A DNA stretch of 64,000 bases from Globisporangium splendens (GCA_006386115.1 VFIW01000022.1:1-64000); one strand, 5' to 3'. Counted from the first letter of the stretch, positions 1 to 12,900 are shown. A program made the numbers and translations. Notes: generated from the sequence alone by a model not told the origin.

Positions 1-3000
1 CCCCGTGGTCACAGCAGACCCAATGCTAGCTGTCGTACGAGTACTCATTCGACGACGCGCCGCTTGTCGCACCGAACAGACGAGCCGTATGCCGTAGTGG
101 TGGTCGAGCTTCGACGAAGTCTTGTCACCATACACCCCGCACCGCGCCGTAGCTGTCCGAGTTCGACGATGATTCCGGAGGTCTCCGTAGTCCCTAGTAT
201 CTTGGACTCGCCATTCCCTTCCGTGCGTCCCGTCGGATCGTCTCTGCAAGGCCTTCCGCTTTGATCACCGTCTTGGTCGGCGTCGTGGGGGTCCTTCACT
301 CCTCCTTTTCTTCGACGAACACTTGCTCGTTCACCACATCCCCGTGGTCATCAGCCGACACAATGCCGCTGTCGATCTAGTACTCAGTCGAACGACGGCC
401 GCTTCCAGACACCGACACCGAGCCGTAGCCGGACTGGTCGGCTCGACGAAGTCTTGTCAACCAGACAGCCGACACCGCGGCCGTAGCTGCCGAGTTCGAC
501 GATGTATTCGGAGGTCTCCCGTAGTCGTAGTAGTCCTGGACTCGCCATTCACTTCCGTCGTCACCGCGTGAATCGTCCTCTTCAAGGCCTTCCGCTTTGA
601 TCACCGTCTGGGTCGTCGTCGTGTCTTCACGCCGTCCTTTTCTTCGACGAACACTTGCTCGTCACCACATCACCCGTGGTCCACAGGCAGACACACAAGC
701 CGCTGTCGTATAGTACTCAGTCGACGACGCCGCCGCTTGTCAGACACCGACACCGAGCCGTAGCCTCAGCTGGTCGAGCTCGACGAGGTCTTGTCACCAG
801 ACACCGACACCGCGCCGTAGCTGGCCGGTTCGACGATGTTCGGAGGTCTCCGTAGTCGTAGTAGTCGTGGACTCGCCATTCACTTCCGTCGTCACCGTCG
901 TGATCGTCTCTTCAAGACCTTCCGCGTTGATCACCGTCTTGGTCGTCGTCGTGGTCTTCACGCCGTCCTTTTCTTCGACGAACACTTGCTCGTTCACCAC
1001 ATCACCCGTGGTCACAGCAGACACAATGCCGCTGTCGTACGAGTACTCAGTCGACGACGCGCCGCTGTCAGACACCGACACCGAGCCGTAGCCGTAGCTG
1101 GTCGAGCTCGACGAAGTCTTGTCACCAGACACCGACACCGCGCCGTAGCTGGTCGAGTTCGACGACGATTCGGAGGTCTCCGTAGTCGTAGTAGTCGTGG
1201 ACTCGCCATTCACTTCCGTCGTCACCGTCGTGATCGTCTCTTCAAGACCTTCCGCGTTGATCACCGTCTTGGTCGTCGTCGTGGTCTTCACGCCGTCCTT
1301 TTCTTCGACGAACACTTGCTCGTTCACCACATCACCCGTGGTCACAGCAGACACAATGCCGCTGTCGTACGAGTACTCAGTCGACGACGCGCCGCTGTCA
1401 GACACCGACACCGAGCCGTAGCCGTAGCTGGTCGAGCTCGACGAAGTCTTGTCACCAGACACCGACACCGCGCCGTAGCTGGTCGAGTTCGACGACGATT
1501 CGGAGGTCTCCGTAGTCGTAGTAGTCGTGGACTCGCCATTCACTTCCGTCGTCACCGTCGTGATCGTCTCTTCAAGACCTTCCGCGTTGATCACCGTCTT
1601 GGTCGTCGTCGTGGTCTTCACGCCGTCCTTTTCTTCGACGAACACTTGCTCGTTCACCACATCACCCGTGGTCACAGCAGACACAATGCCGCTGTCGTAC
1701 GAGTACTCAGTCGACGACGCGCCGCTGTCAGACACCGACACCGAGCCGTAGCCGTAGCTGGTCGAGCTCGACGAAGTCTTGTCACCAGACACCGACACCG
1801 CGCCGTAGCTGGTCGAGTTCGACGACGATTCGGAGGTCTCCGTAGTCGTAGTAGTCGTGGACTCGCCATTCACTTCCGTCGTCACCGTCGTGATCGTCTC
1901 TTCAAGACCTTCCGCGTTGATCACCGTCTTGGTCGTCGTCGTGGTCTTCACGCCGTCCTTTTCTTCGACGAACACTTGCTCGTTCACCACATCACCCGTG
2001 GTCACAGCAGACACAATGCCGCTGTCGTACGAGTACTCAGTCGACGACGCGCCGCTGTCAGACACCGACACCGAGCCGTAGCCGTAGCTTGTCGAGCTCG
2101 ACGAAGTCTTGTCACCAGACACCGACACCGCGCCGTAGCTGGCCGAGTTCGACGATGATTCGGGGTCTCCGTAGTCGTAAGTAGTCGTGGGACTCGCCAT
2201 TCACTTCCGTCGTTTCACAGTCGGATCGTCTCTTCAAGGCCTTCACGCGTTGATAAACGTCTTGGTCGTCGTCGTGGTCTTCACGCCGTCATTTTCTTCG
2301 ACGAACACTTGCTCGTTCAACAAAACCCGGGTCACAGCAGACACAATGCCGCTGTCGTACGGAGTACTCACAGTGACGACGCGCCGACTGTCAGACACGA
2401 CCACCGAGGCCGTAGCCGTAGCGGGTCGAGCTCGACGAAGTCTTGCACAGACACCGGACACGCGCCGTAGCTGGCCGAAAGTTTCGACGATGATTCGGAG
2501 GTCTCCGTAGTCGTAGTAGTCGTGGACTCGCCATTCACTTCCGTCGTCACCGTCGTGATCGTCTCTTCAAGGCCTTCCGCGTTGATCACCGTCTTGGTCG
2601 TCGTCGTGGTCTTCACGCCGTCCTTTTCTTCGACGAACACTTGCTCGTTCACCACATCACCCGTGGTCACAGCAGACACAATGCCGCTGTCGTACGAGTA
2701 CTCAGTCGACGACGCGCCGCTGTCAGACACCGACACCGAGCCGTAGCCGTAGCTGGTCGAGCTCGACGAAGTCTTGTCACCAGACACCGACACCGCGCCG
2801 TAGCTGGCCGAGTTCGACGATGATTCGGAGGTCTCCGTAGTCGTAGTAGTCGTGGACTCGCCATTCACTTCCGTCGTCACCGTCGTGATCGTCTCTTCAA
2901 GGCCTTCCGCGTTGATCACCGTCTTGGTCGTCGTCGTGGTCTTCACGCCGTCCTTTTCTTCGACGAACACTTGCTCGTTCACCACATCACCCGTGGTCAC

Positions 3001-3092
3001 AGCAGACACAATGCCGCTGTCGTACGAGTACTCAGTCGACGACGCGCCGCTGTCAGACACCGACACCGAGCCGTAGCCGTAGCTGGTCGAGC
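1..3092 (-). repeat. 330-bp tandem repeat array (about 9 units) coding 110-aa Thr/Ser/Tyr-rich repeats
   Basis: The phrase tggactcgccattcact recurs at about 204, 538, 868, 1198, 1528, 1858, 2189, 2523 and 2853, giving a 330-bp period that preserves the reading frame (110 codons). The coded unit contains GYGSVSVSDSGASSTEY, VVNEQVFVEEKDGVK and TTTTTKTVINAEGLEE. Units between ~850 and ~2150 and between ~2500 and 3090 are almost identical. Units at 1-850 and ~2160-2490 carry many scattered one-base insertions and deletions. The antisense strand is also open but is low-complexity Arg/His and is a shadow. Confidence 0.95.
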
Positions 3093-5343
3093 TCGATGTA
3101 GTTGTGCTGTGAACGGAACCGCGTTTGCTGCTTTGAGTACGAGTTTCGCTTGCGAAAGCATGACCATCTCCTGCACCGCAGGTTGAAGAAGACGAATGCG
3201 ATTCGTTCTTCTTCGACACGGATGATGCATGTGATGCGTGTCGTTGTTCCTGGTCCGAATCGGATGAGCACGATTCATCGGATCCCGTCGAGTACTTCTT
3301 GCTGCTTCGTTTCGAGGAGCGTTGGACGTAGTAGTGCTCGCGTTGGTGGCGCGCACCTCCATCCGACGAATCGGAAGAGTCCGATGACGAGGAAGATGAC
3401 GAAGAGCTCGACGATCCCGATCCCGATTGATGGTATCCAGTCGTCTTGCGCTGGCTACTTCGCTTCGTTTCGGTGGTACGGTAGGACGCCGCAGCACCAG
3501 ACTTGGATTTGCCACGACGCACCCAGATCTCCTCGCTCTCATCCTTTTCCGCTTCTCCATGCTGTGAACGCGTCGATCTGCGGCTGCTGTTACCAGTGCG
3601 AACCTTGCGCTTCGTCACCGAGCGACGGCTTCGGCTGCGGAACGATCCGCCATCCACAATTTGAAGTCGGGTGCTCGAGTACTCTTCGCCTTCTTCTTCG
3701 CCAGATCGGGCAGGGAGCACGGGTGCTCCCGCCGTCAACACGACGTCGTCCGCAAGGCGGAAGAGGACAGCAAACTTGTGCGCACGACGGTTCTCGTAGC
3801 GCTTCACGTGCTCCACAATCGAGCCATACGAGTAGTCGAGCTTGCCAGACTCAAAGCCCAACAACAGGTTGGCGACATCGCGGCGTGGTGGGCACACGCA
3901 GCCCATGCGCTCCACAAACGCGACCACTTGCGCCCAGTGACCACTGAAGATCAACTCGCCGTCGTGAAGGATCACCGCGGTCTCCTTACCCGACGCCGCG
4001 TTCTCCTGGACCAACGAGATCACGATGATCTTTTGCAACCACTTGGAGATGCAGCGGTGGATCGAAATGTAGTCCGAAATCTCGGTCGAGCGCACAGTGA
4101 TCTCGTCCAAGATCACGGTACCCTTACCGCCAGAACGCAAGTAGCGTCGGCGAATCGGAAACACCACGGGCGAGAAGAAGGTCAAGGCGCGCGCCATCTC
4201 CCAAGCTCCCTTGTGGGCCATGGTGATGCTCTCGCCACCCGAGATCCAATCGACGCGGCGCTCCAACAAATAGTAGCGACAAAACAAACGCGCAAACACA
4301 AACAACTCAACGATCGTCAAGTTCTCAAAACGTTTTCCCTGCGACTTGACGTACAAGATGAACTGGAAGAGCCACTTCTTGAAGCTCTTGCGCGTCGTGC
4401 CATACACAGTGAGCGAATCGTAGCGAGCTGCCGATTGCTCCGAGATCGTCGTTGTGGCGCTTGTCGTCGTCGTCGTCACAATCGTCTCGATGATCTCGCC
4501 GGATTCACCCACGACCTGCATGGTCTCGATGTTCACCGTGCGGCCGCTCTCCTCCGTCATCACAGCAGCATTCGCTCCATTCGTCTCCAAAAGCACGTCA
4601 CATTCTTCCTCTTCACACGCAGTAGTAGTAGTAATTGTTGTAGTAGTAGTCGACACAGACACGTCACGCACAGTCGAGGCTGCAACAGCGCTCGCTTCAT
4701 CAAAATACACAATAGGCTCAATCTCCGGTTCACTCGACGTCGCTGTCCCGACCGTCGTCTTGGTCACGTCCTTGCCGGCGTCACCTCCGCTCACATACAC
4801 AGACGTTTCTTCACCTTCAATCGTCGTCGTCGTAGTAGTAGTAGTCGTGCTACTCGTACTCGTCGTCGTCGTCGTTTCCGTCACTTGTCCTTCACTCACA
4901 CTCTCAAAATCCGTGACGGTCGTCGCCACGGTCAACATTTCTTCGTCGTCTTGTTCTTCTTGTTTCTGGTTCTTCTTGCTGGTGGAGCTGTTGCTGCTGG
5001 TCGTGGTCTTGACCACGTTGCCAGACGCAGCGGCAGCGCCGCGCACGGCCGAGCTGGCCGACACGCTCACGTACTTCTCCTCGCTCTCGGTCACGACCAC
5101 CTCCTCGTCGGTCGAGATCTCCTCGAGCACTTCGGCGCCGTCGACTTCCTGCTCCGTCGTCGTCGTCGTCGTCGTCGTGCCGTCGGCGTGCACCGTCGTC
5201 GTGGTGATCGTCTTGGTCGTCGTGGTCACGCCATGCTCATCCGTCGAGCTCTCCACGTGCTCCTCCACGTGCACCGTCGGCTTCGCAGGCACTTCCTGCT
5301 TCTTGTCGTCCTTCTCCTTCTCGCTCGATGCGTTGGTCCCCAT
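1..5343 (-). CDS. Thr/Ser-rich repeat protein with embedded ABCG-type pseudo-nucleotide-binding domain (partial at left edge; frame broken in repeats)
   Basis: The ATG at 5343 begins MGTNASSEKEK; the longer open frame from 5364 starts with GTG. The N-terminal ~300 residues are acidic and Thr/Ser-rich. Residues ~325-505 resemble the helical subdomain and second half of an ABCG/PDR transporter nucleotide-binding domain: FENLTIVELFVFARLFC, a signature-like ISGGES (codons 4228-4245), a Walker B-like VILDEI (4099-4116), ISIHRCISKWLQK and CPPRRDVANLLLG. No Walker A precedes it, no transmembrane domain follows, and the D-loop region (usually STGLDS) is altered, so ATP hydrolysis is unlikely. A basic Ser-rich stretch follows, then 110-residue S/T/Y-rich repeats. 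The main frame stops at 2368 inside a repeat carrying several single-base indels; the same frame reopens at 794-2200 and the window edge cuts the rest. No signal peptide or membrane segment is seen. Function unknown; the ABCG origin is well supported, any role is not. Confidence 0.7.
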
Positions 5344-7570
5344 GTCTTCTTCTTCTTGCTTCACACAGTTACGTCACGTAGCTGCTGCTCCCTTTTTGCT
5401 TTTCTTTCTCTTGTCGTTGCCCGTTTGCGTCACGTTGCGCCGCGTTTGCTGTCGGTCGCTCGCCACAAACCAAATGCTCTCGCGGGTTGCGCTGCACTTG
5501 AAGGAATGAGCTGCACGCCGCAGCAGGAAACACAGAGCGAGCGGTCCAGATATGGAAGCGCGGGCACAATGGATGCGCGCTCCCCCGCATTTCCCTTCGG
5601 GCTTCAAGACACACACGCAAACCAGACTCATTTAAATCAGGCAGCTCGCTTTTCAGCCAATCACATGGGTCCAAACGCGCAGCTGCAGGCTCTTGTGTGC
5701 TGTTTGGGCGAAAAAAAGATCAGCCATCCCGCTCTCTTGGCTTCAAGCACGGGTGGCAAGTGACGTGCAGAAAAAGGGTGCGCGCATAGCGTATCCATCT
5801 CACTTATTCAGCAGGCTCAAGCCTCCACTTTTCGGCCGCAGTGGGATCGATCCGAAATGAAGGGACACCATATTTCATTGGACCGTTACTGAACCAACAT
5901 GATTTCTTTAAATTGATTGTAATCTCTTTTAACGGGGTAATTGGTAATAGAGGTGCTGAAAACGGAGGTCGGACACCAGTCAATCACATTGGAGAATCGA
6001 AGCCACGTAAACGAGACAGACTCATTTCTGCTATAGAGTGGGACGCCGAACCCACCCCTTTTTTTCGCTTCGCTTTGGTCGAAAAGCGCGTGACCCCGGG
6101 TATTTACGCTACGTCAGTGTGTTAATTCCGTCCTGCAGCAGAGTGCAACCTGATGCAACATGCACTCGGCCAGTTAATTCGCTGTCTGAAATCGCTAATT
6201 CGGAGGTTATTTCCGTGATGAGGAACGCCCACTGTGCTGTGCGTGTGGCGAGATGCGGACCACGGTTTCAGCAGGTACTGGGGGAGAAGTGCAGCAGGAA
6301 ACTGCACGGAAGCTTCCGCGAGTGAAGGTGCCGATAATGGGGACGCCACGTGAGCCACCCACCAACGAAAGCCAACCATCGGAGCCGTGTCGATGCATTT
6401 TCGCCTGCGCGTGTGTGAAAGTGTATGTGACTGGAAAAAAGAAATGCAGGTGCCTCCCTCCAGCCCCACTTTTCTGCCTGTCAGGTTCGAAAAAAAAGAC
6501 CAAGCGCAAGTGCTGAAACGTGAGCAAGCCAAGTTGCACGCTGCTTGTGTGGAACCAGGTGAGGATGGGAGCAGAGGTCTGCATCGGATACAGGATAAGC
6601 ACAGCAGCATGACACGAATTTTTCAGTCGATCCTGGGTTTGAGTTGGATTTTCACCTGTGGCTGGCTGGACTGGAGGAAGGAAGGGGTGATCACCGTAGA
6701 TATGGCTATGGTCACAGTAGACGCGCTGTATCAGACCTGGTTGTAGTTGGGGAAAACGACTGGTCCTTATTCACTTGCCACGAACACTCTCACTCCAGCA
6801 AGATCACATGGAACAAGATACAACCTCTCGGCAACTGCATCGGATTTATTACTTTTATAGTGGAGTCTGCCGTGCACTGCGCTGCATACGCCATTCGTAA
6901 ATTGACGCTTGTGCTCTCATGCATTATCGGTTCGCTTGCCCCAGGCAGGAGCTCCAACAGGTGAGCGCCATGTTAAGATGCACGCGGCAACTTTCCACCT
7001 GGTGGGTATGCTACAGTGAAGCTGGTTTTGACAAATCGAGTGAGAGCAATCGCACATCCGTCGGCCATCACACCGCGTGCAAGGTGCGGGAAGAATTGAC
7101 CTGACCGGAAGCGCGCGTGATCTCTGACCTGACTCGACTGGTCTTGTCTACGCCCCAGGGTGAATGCAGATTTGACAAACAATGAGCGGGGGTGATGCAC
7201 ATCCGCTCCGCTCTGTCAGCAATCCAGCGTGACGTTTTGCAGCACGACGGGATGAAGCGACCGATTATTGAACACGAGCCGCACAAGATTCTCTGCATTT
7301 ACATCGAGCAAGCGCATTTATGTGCAGGGCGTCACTATGGTTGTCACAGACACCATGCAGTGGAGCCAATCAGCTCAAATGGGTTCAGAAATCCTGACAA
7401 GGAATCATCACCAATAGCCTCGTCAATTTAGAAAATTACATTGACACTCAACGAAACGGTATTCGCCAAAATAGATCTATTCAATTCCACAAATTACCAT
7501 AATAGCTTCTCTCATTACAAATTAATGCGCACAACACTAATTAAAGACATTGCTTCCCTTTTTCTTACTT
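5344..7570. other. Intergenic, no supported gene
   Basis: Only short unrelated open frames occur here, none longer than about 160 codons and none with a recognisable domain or consistent splice pattern. The part next to 5343 is presumably the promoter of the repeat-protein gene. No repeat, RNA gene or mobile element was recognised. Confidence 0.6.
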
Positions 7571-7876
7571 CTAAATAGGACCACCGTATTTTGACACCAA
7601 CTCTCTTCCTGCCTTGAACTTGAGAAAACTGTGAAAACTAATACCCTTCCCCTCAAAATCCGTGGTGTGGACCACCTCGTCGTCGTCGACACACCAAGCC
7701 GCCATCTGCAGCTTCAACGTGGTCTTCATATCAAAAGCGGTCTTCCTCCCACACATAATCGCACACAACGAGCCAAGCGCAAGACCACTCACTCGCACAT
7801 TCGCCCGCCTCCGCACAGGTAGAGCCGCTATTTTAACAACACGCCGTAGACATAAGTAGAGAGGATGCGCGTGCAT
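7571..7876 (-). CDS. Small conserved-looking hypothetical protein (101 aa)
   Basis: This open frame begins at an ATG at 7876 ([12 protein letters not shown]) and ends at 7571. The C-terminal 70 residues have a protein-like mix of hydrophobic and charged residues ([49 protein letters not shown]). I do not recognise the family. The gene would be head-to-head with fumarylacetoacetase, 147 bp apart, sharing a promoter. The start is uncertain: the first Met beyond doubt is at LCAIM, and an upstream spliced exon is possible. It could be chance, but the composition argues against that. Confidence 0.42.
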   Translation of the reverse strand: MHAHPLYLCLRRVVKIAALPVRRRANVRVSGLALGSLCAIMCGRKTAFDMKTTLKLQMAAWCVDDDEVVHTTDFEGKGISFHSFLKFKAGRELVSKYGGPI

Positions 7877-8023
7877 GTGACGTCGCTCTGGTGGGTGCTC
7901 ACCGCGTGGAGCGTGTGCGTGTGTGTGCTGCTGCTGTGCATCTTGTGTTTCCCTAGTGATAATACCACGTGGACGCCCCCGAACTCGCCGCCGCAATTTA
8001 AGAAACCCGATACAATAACCAAG

Positions 8024-9691
8024 ATGCTCACTAGTTTCGTGCCCGTGGAGAAGGACAGCGACTTCCCGATCCAGAACCTGCCGTACGGCGTGTTCTCGAC
8101 CAAGACCAACGAGCACAAGCGCATCGGCGTCGCCATCGGCAACTTTGTACGTTTATTGACAAATCGCTGCTGTATGGAGATTGCAGATTGTGTGCTTATG
8201 AGTGTGTCTGTGTGCAGGTGCTTGACTTGTCGGTTGTCGCCAACGAAGGACTCTTTGAAGGTTTTGATGCTGCGTGCTTCAATGAGGTATGCACGTCTTG
8301 TTACGAACTGCTGCATTTTTGAAAACATGTGATGACTCTGCTGCTTCTGTGCCTCTTTTGCAGTCTTCGTTGAACAGCTTCATGGCCCAAGGACACCACG
8401 CGTGGGCACTCGCGCGTGCGACGATCCAGAAGCTGCTCTCGGTGGGTGAGCCAACGATCCGCGACAACGAAGCGCTGAAAGCCAAGGCGCTGATCCCAAG
8501 CGAAAATGTAAGACGAGGCTGTTTCGACCCCTAGAATATTCATATACTTGGAACAATTCACTCACTGAGTTATTTCTTTTCCCGTAGGTGATCATGCACC
8601 TTCCAGCGAAGATCGGAGACTACACGGATTTTTACTCGTCGCGCGAACACGCCACGAACGTCGGCGTCATGTTCCGTGGCAAGGACAATGCGCTGCAACC
8701 AAACTGGTGAGAGCATCACACGCTCATGTTCTCTGTGGGGCATCGCAAAACTGATAGCTAGCCTCGTATGCTTTTGCCATCATACGTGTTAGGCTCCACT
8801 TGCCAGTCGGGTACCATGGACGCGCGTCGTCGGTTGTCGTCGCTGGCACAGACGTGCGCCGTCCACGCGGCCAACTGCAAGCCGACAAGGCGGATCCATC
8901 GAAGGGATCCATCTTTGCGCCATCCCGCATTCTCGACTACGAGCTGGAAATGGCGTTCTTTGTCGGCCCATCCAACAAGCTCGGCGACCCGATCTCGATG
9001 GACAAGGCCGAAGAGCACATTTTCGGTATCGTGCTCATGAACGACTGGAGCGGTACGAGTGTTTTGCGGTTGCTTGTGTATTTCAATGGTTTATTGCTAA
9101 CTACCTTGTATACCTCATATAGCGCGTGATATCCAGAAGTGGGAGTACGTGCCACTCGGTCCATTTGGCGCCAAGAACTTTGCGACGACCATCTCGCCGT
9201 GGGTCGTGACGCTCGCGGCGCTGGAACCGTTCCGATGCGAGCCAAGCTTCGGTCCCGTGCAGCAAAACCCAACGCCGCTTCCGTACATTACGGACCCGAA
9301 CTACGCGCGCGGCACGTACAACATTGAGTTGCACGTCGCGATCCAGCCGGAGAACGACCCAGAGTCGTACGTGATCACCAAGAGCAACTTCCGCAACATG
9401 TACTGGAACATGAAGCAGCAGTTGGTGCACCACACGATCACGGGATGCAACATGCAGCCGGGCGATTTGCTCGGAAGCGGCACGATCAGTGGCCAGACCG
9501 ACGACAGCCTGGGCTCGATGCTCGAGCTGAGCTGGCAGGGCTCTCGCGAGATCCCGCTCGGCAACAGCGGCAAGGTGCGCAAGTTCATCCAGGACGGCGA
9601 CCGTGTCGCGGTCACGGGTTTCTGCCAGGGCGACGGCTACAGAATAGGCTTTGGCCCATGCGACGGCAAGGTGCTGCCTGCTCACCAGTAA
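8024..9691 (+). CDS. FAH: Fumarylacetoacetase
   Basis: This enzyme catalyses the last step of phenylalanine/tyrosine degradation, hydrolysing fumarylacetoacetate to fumarate and acetoacetate in the cytosol. Six exons with GT-AG introns and consistent phases give 427 aa (family about 420): 8024-8146, 8218-8286, 8364-8507, 8588-8706, 8793-9052, 9123-9691. The N-terminus [21 protein letters not shown] is the family start. [16 protein letters not shown] contains the catalytic-loop His, [12 protein letters not shown] carries the metal-binding Glu pair, and LMNDWSARDIQ carries the metal-binding Asp. An in-frame ATG at 7865 would add a hydrophobic, low-quality leader; I prefer 8024 because it matches the family N-terminus. 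Nothing suggests loss of function. Confidence 0.95.
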
Positions 9692-9992
9692 GTTGTGAGT
9701 CGATGAGTTCGTGATTTGCTACAAACGATGCTTTAAACGTTGCTTACTAGCGATGTCGTCAAAAGCGCAACCATAACAAGGGATGACAAGGGAACAAAAA
9801 AAAGAAGATGTGAAGGAGCTGAAAAAAAAAGGTTTGCGGAAAATATAAAAACAAAATGTCACCTACGTTGCGTCGCTTGTCTGTCTACGCATAGCGAACA
9901 ACGCATTGCTGCAGTGCGTGCGAATTACTTGAATCCATTCGCAACCTTGAAAAGATCCAACACTGTTACATGCATGGCGATCTGTTAACTCA
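9692..9992. other. Short convergent intergenic region
   Basis: About 300 bp lie between the stops of fumarylacetoacetase and the convergent BED-finger gene. The segment is A-rich around 9796-9856 and holds no gene; it is probably 3' UTR for both. Confidence 0.6.
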
Positions 9993-12900
9993 CTAGATCG
10001 TCGCTTCGATTGCCTTGAAGAGCTCCTTCAGAGTCACTCTCTTGGCGCGGTCGCCGCGCAAACCCGCCGGCGGATACGTGACCTCATCGTCGTGCTCCAA
10101 TTGAGGCAGCGTACCCACTTGGTCAAGGATGGCGCTACTGTCGGACACAGAGGCGACCACTTCCGCACTAATAAAATCGCCAGCCGATGCGTGTTTCTTG
10201 TCAAGAAGCTCCAAATCGGCGCCCATCTCTGCCACATTCGCTTGCAACGCACGGTTCCACGCCAGGAGAACGGTCTCCGCAGTTCTTGCCAACACGTCTT
10301 CATTGTCGCCCACCACAGATGGACGCTTGTTGTCGTCCACATCGTCGTAGCTCTTGATCTGCTCGATATGGCACCGCTCAATCACGTACGCGATCTTGCG
10401 CTGTTCGTCCACAGTGTACATCTTGTTCTGGCGTGTTTGCTTGTCTGTGGACACATTTGGTTCGCGTTTGCCCAATCGAACCGACGATAACGAGTACACG
10501 AACTGCATGAGCATCGACAGCGACGCGTAGTCGTCGCTTAGGTACCGGAAATAGTCGTCGAGCACGGGGAATTCGCTCACAAACGGCGGCGAGAACACTG
10601 TCTGTGACGTGTGCAAGTACGCCGTCATCTCGCCGCGCAACGAGCTCGCTTTGCGGCCAAACAGATCCGCAAAGTACGTCACGCCGAGATCGCTCAATTT
10701 GCTCAGCTTCGTGAGGTCTGTGCTCGTCATATTGCCAAGCCGCGTATGTGGGTGCAGCACTTGCGCCAGGATAAACAGGGGCTGCTCCATCTCGGACCAC
10801 ACAACTTCTAACGCGCGCTGGACGGACGTAAACCCGTCGGCCGCATGGAAGAGCACACCGATGAACCGAAGCGTATCTGCGAGTCCAAGATGCGACTCGA
10901 GGGAGCTCTCGTACGCAGCCGAAAACGTGCGGAACAGCAGCGTCACGCGCTCCAAGAGCCCACGTGCGAGGTTCGCATCAACAAGATCTTTCAACTCCAT
11001 ATTGCTGGTGAACACCGTTCCATCATCCACGAGACTCTGCATGAACAGCGCGCACTGCTGCCAGTCTTTGAATGGGTTGGCCACCAGCGACGCAGCACGC
11101 ACGGCTTCAATGGTCCACAGCTCCACGAGAGCTGCAAGAACGGACCGCACTTCGTCGACGGCGAGAAGCTGTTCCACGCAGAACAGCAGCAACCCGCGGA
11201 AATCCCATACAAACGTCGTGCGAGGCCAGCGCGCGCGGAGAATGCCGACGGCGCGTTGGAAAACTGAGCTGTAGGGCATCACGACAAACGCAGGCACGAT
11301 CTTCTCAATCTGCACGCAGTGACGGACCCGCGCATCCACCCACCGCGCAACTTCGAGTCCATGGAAGTGGATAATCGCTGACATCTCGTCGACAACCGAG
11401 GCATCGCCACTTTCGAGAGACGTCTCGACATGCTTCTTGGTGACGTGCGTGAGTGGAACCTGCGCTTTCCCATTTGTCAACACGGACTCAAGTTCTGGTA
11501 CGGTGCTGTCATCCTTCACGGCGCCAGCCATCGTGATGTGCATCGTTAATGGCCACGAGTTGCTACTAGTTTGGGTCTCCTCGGTAGTCTCACCGGTGCT
11601 GCTGAATCCATACGCAGGCAGTGGCTCCTTCAACAGCAAAAGCTCCGAGTTCAAGATGTGCTCGTACGTTTCCGTGAGCACCTGCGTACGCAGTTCGTCG
11701 GCAGTCGGCAAGAGCGCTTCCATTTCTGGGGTTGGCATGACTCGGAACAGTTTCTTCGTGCTCGTGCTCTCCGTCCATTCAAACGGGAGCCGATGCTGGA
11801 TTGTGAACTCAAGCAGAGAACTGTAGAGCCCTGTGGAGTCCAGCGCCGGCGTCGAGTCATCACGCGTCCCGATTCGCATGCGTTTGGTCGCTGGGAACCC
11901 CGAGTCGTCTCGGGTAAAGTTGAAGCTCATGGATGCGTCCATCGACAATGGGGACACCTTGCTGCTGTTGGAGGACGTCATGGTCATATCTTTTGGCACA
12001 TGTGGACACTTGGACAGGTGCGTCTGCATGTTGGCTTTCCGTCCGATCACGACGACAGGTTCCATCGACGACTTGAGCGCCTCGGGTGCGTTCTCAAACG
12101 CGGTCTGGCAGAAATTGCAGCGCGCAAAGTAGTATGCGCTGTCCTTCTTGCGATCGAGGCGAGTGAAATACTGCCATTCATCAAGTGCAAGGCGCGAGTT
12201 GCCGTCCGTTTGCTTCAAACCCGCAGCGGTAGCGATCGTCGCCGCAGCTGGAGTCGCACTGGTCCCTGGCGCGGCACCAGCAGCAGCACCGGCAGTCGAC
12301 TGGCTACCAGGGAGGAACGCGAGCTGCGCTGAGTTGCGCACCACGACGCGGCGCTCGATGGACGGTAACTCGCCCTTGAAATTCGGGCACAGACTCAGAT
12401 GCTTGCGCAGCTTTTCGCGTCGCCCGACCATGCGTTCCGGCACGAGCGCGGACTTCTTGTCGGCTGGCGCTTCATCGTACGCCTTTTGGCAGTGCTTGCA
12501 GATCGCGGGGAAGAAGTTCGTGTTGCCGATGTACCCGTCGTCCTGCAACCGCGTGAAATGCTCCCACTCCTCCATCATGCAGTGCTTCCCGCGTCCGCCG
12601 CCTACAAAGAATAACAATTAGGGCCACCAGCAACACACAAGCATGCCTCATGGAACACACACAGACAACGTACGTGGTCCGATCACTTCGCTTGGATCGA
12701 TCTTGCGCTTGCGCTTGTTCTCCACCTCCACGACGACGGCACCTGTCGTCGGTACTTCCACCGGCACCGCACCAACAGCGGCATCACCTGCTGGCGGAGC
12801 GCTGTCACCACTCACTGCCGCTGCATCCGCCACATTGGCGGACGCCGTCAGCGCGAACGGCACCTGCTGCGCCGCCTTTTGCGCCAGCTCGAGCTTGTAG

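Noticed and set aside
836..2158. Long plus-strand open frame (440 codons) rich in Arg/His/Val
   Set aside because: It is the antisense of the 330-bp coding repeats; composition is low-complexity and it has no domain.
1..3092. CRISPR array or bacterial-type repeats
   Set aside because: Repeats are long, contiguous, in frame and without spacers; the window is eukaryotic.
3661..5763. 700-codon plus-strand frame
   Set aside because: It lies antisense to the ABCG-fragment gene and is Arg-rich without domain content.
7865..8023. Upstream extension of fumarylacetoacetase giving a hydrophobic signal-like leader
   Set aside because: The enzyme is cytosolic in other organisms, and the family N-terminus begins at the ATG at 8024.
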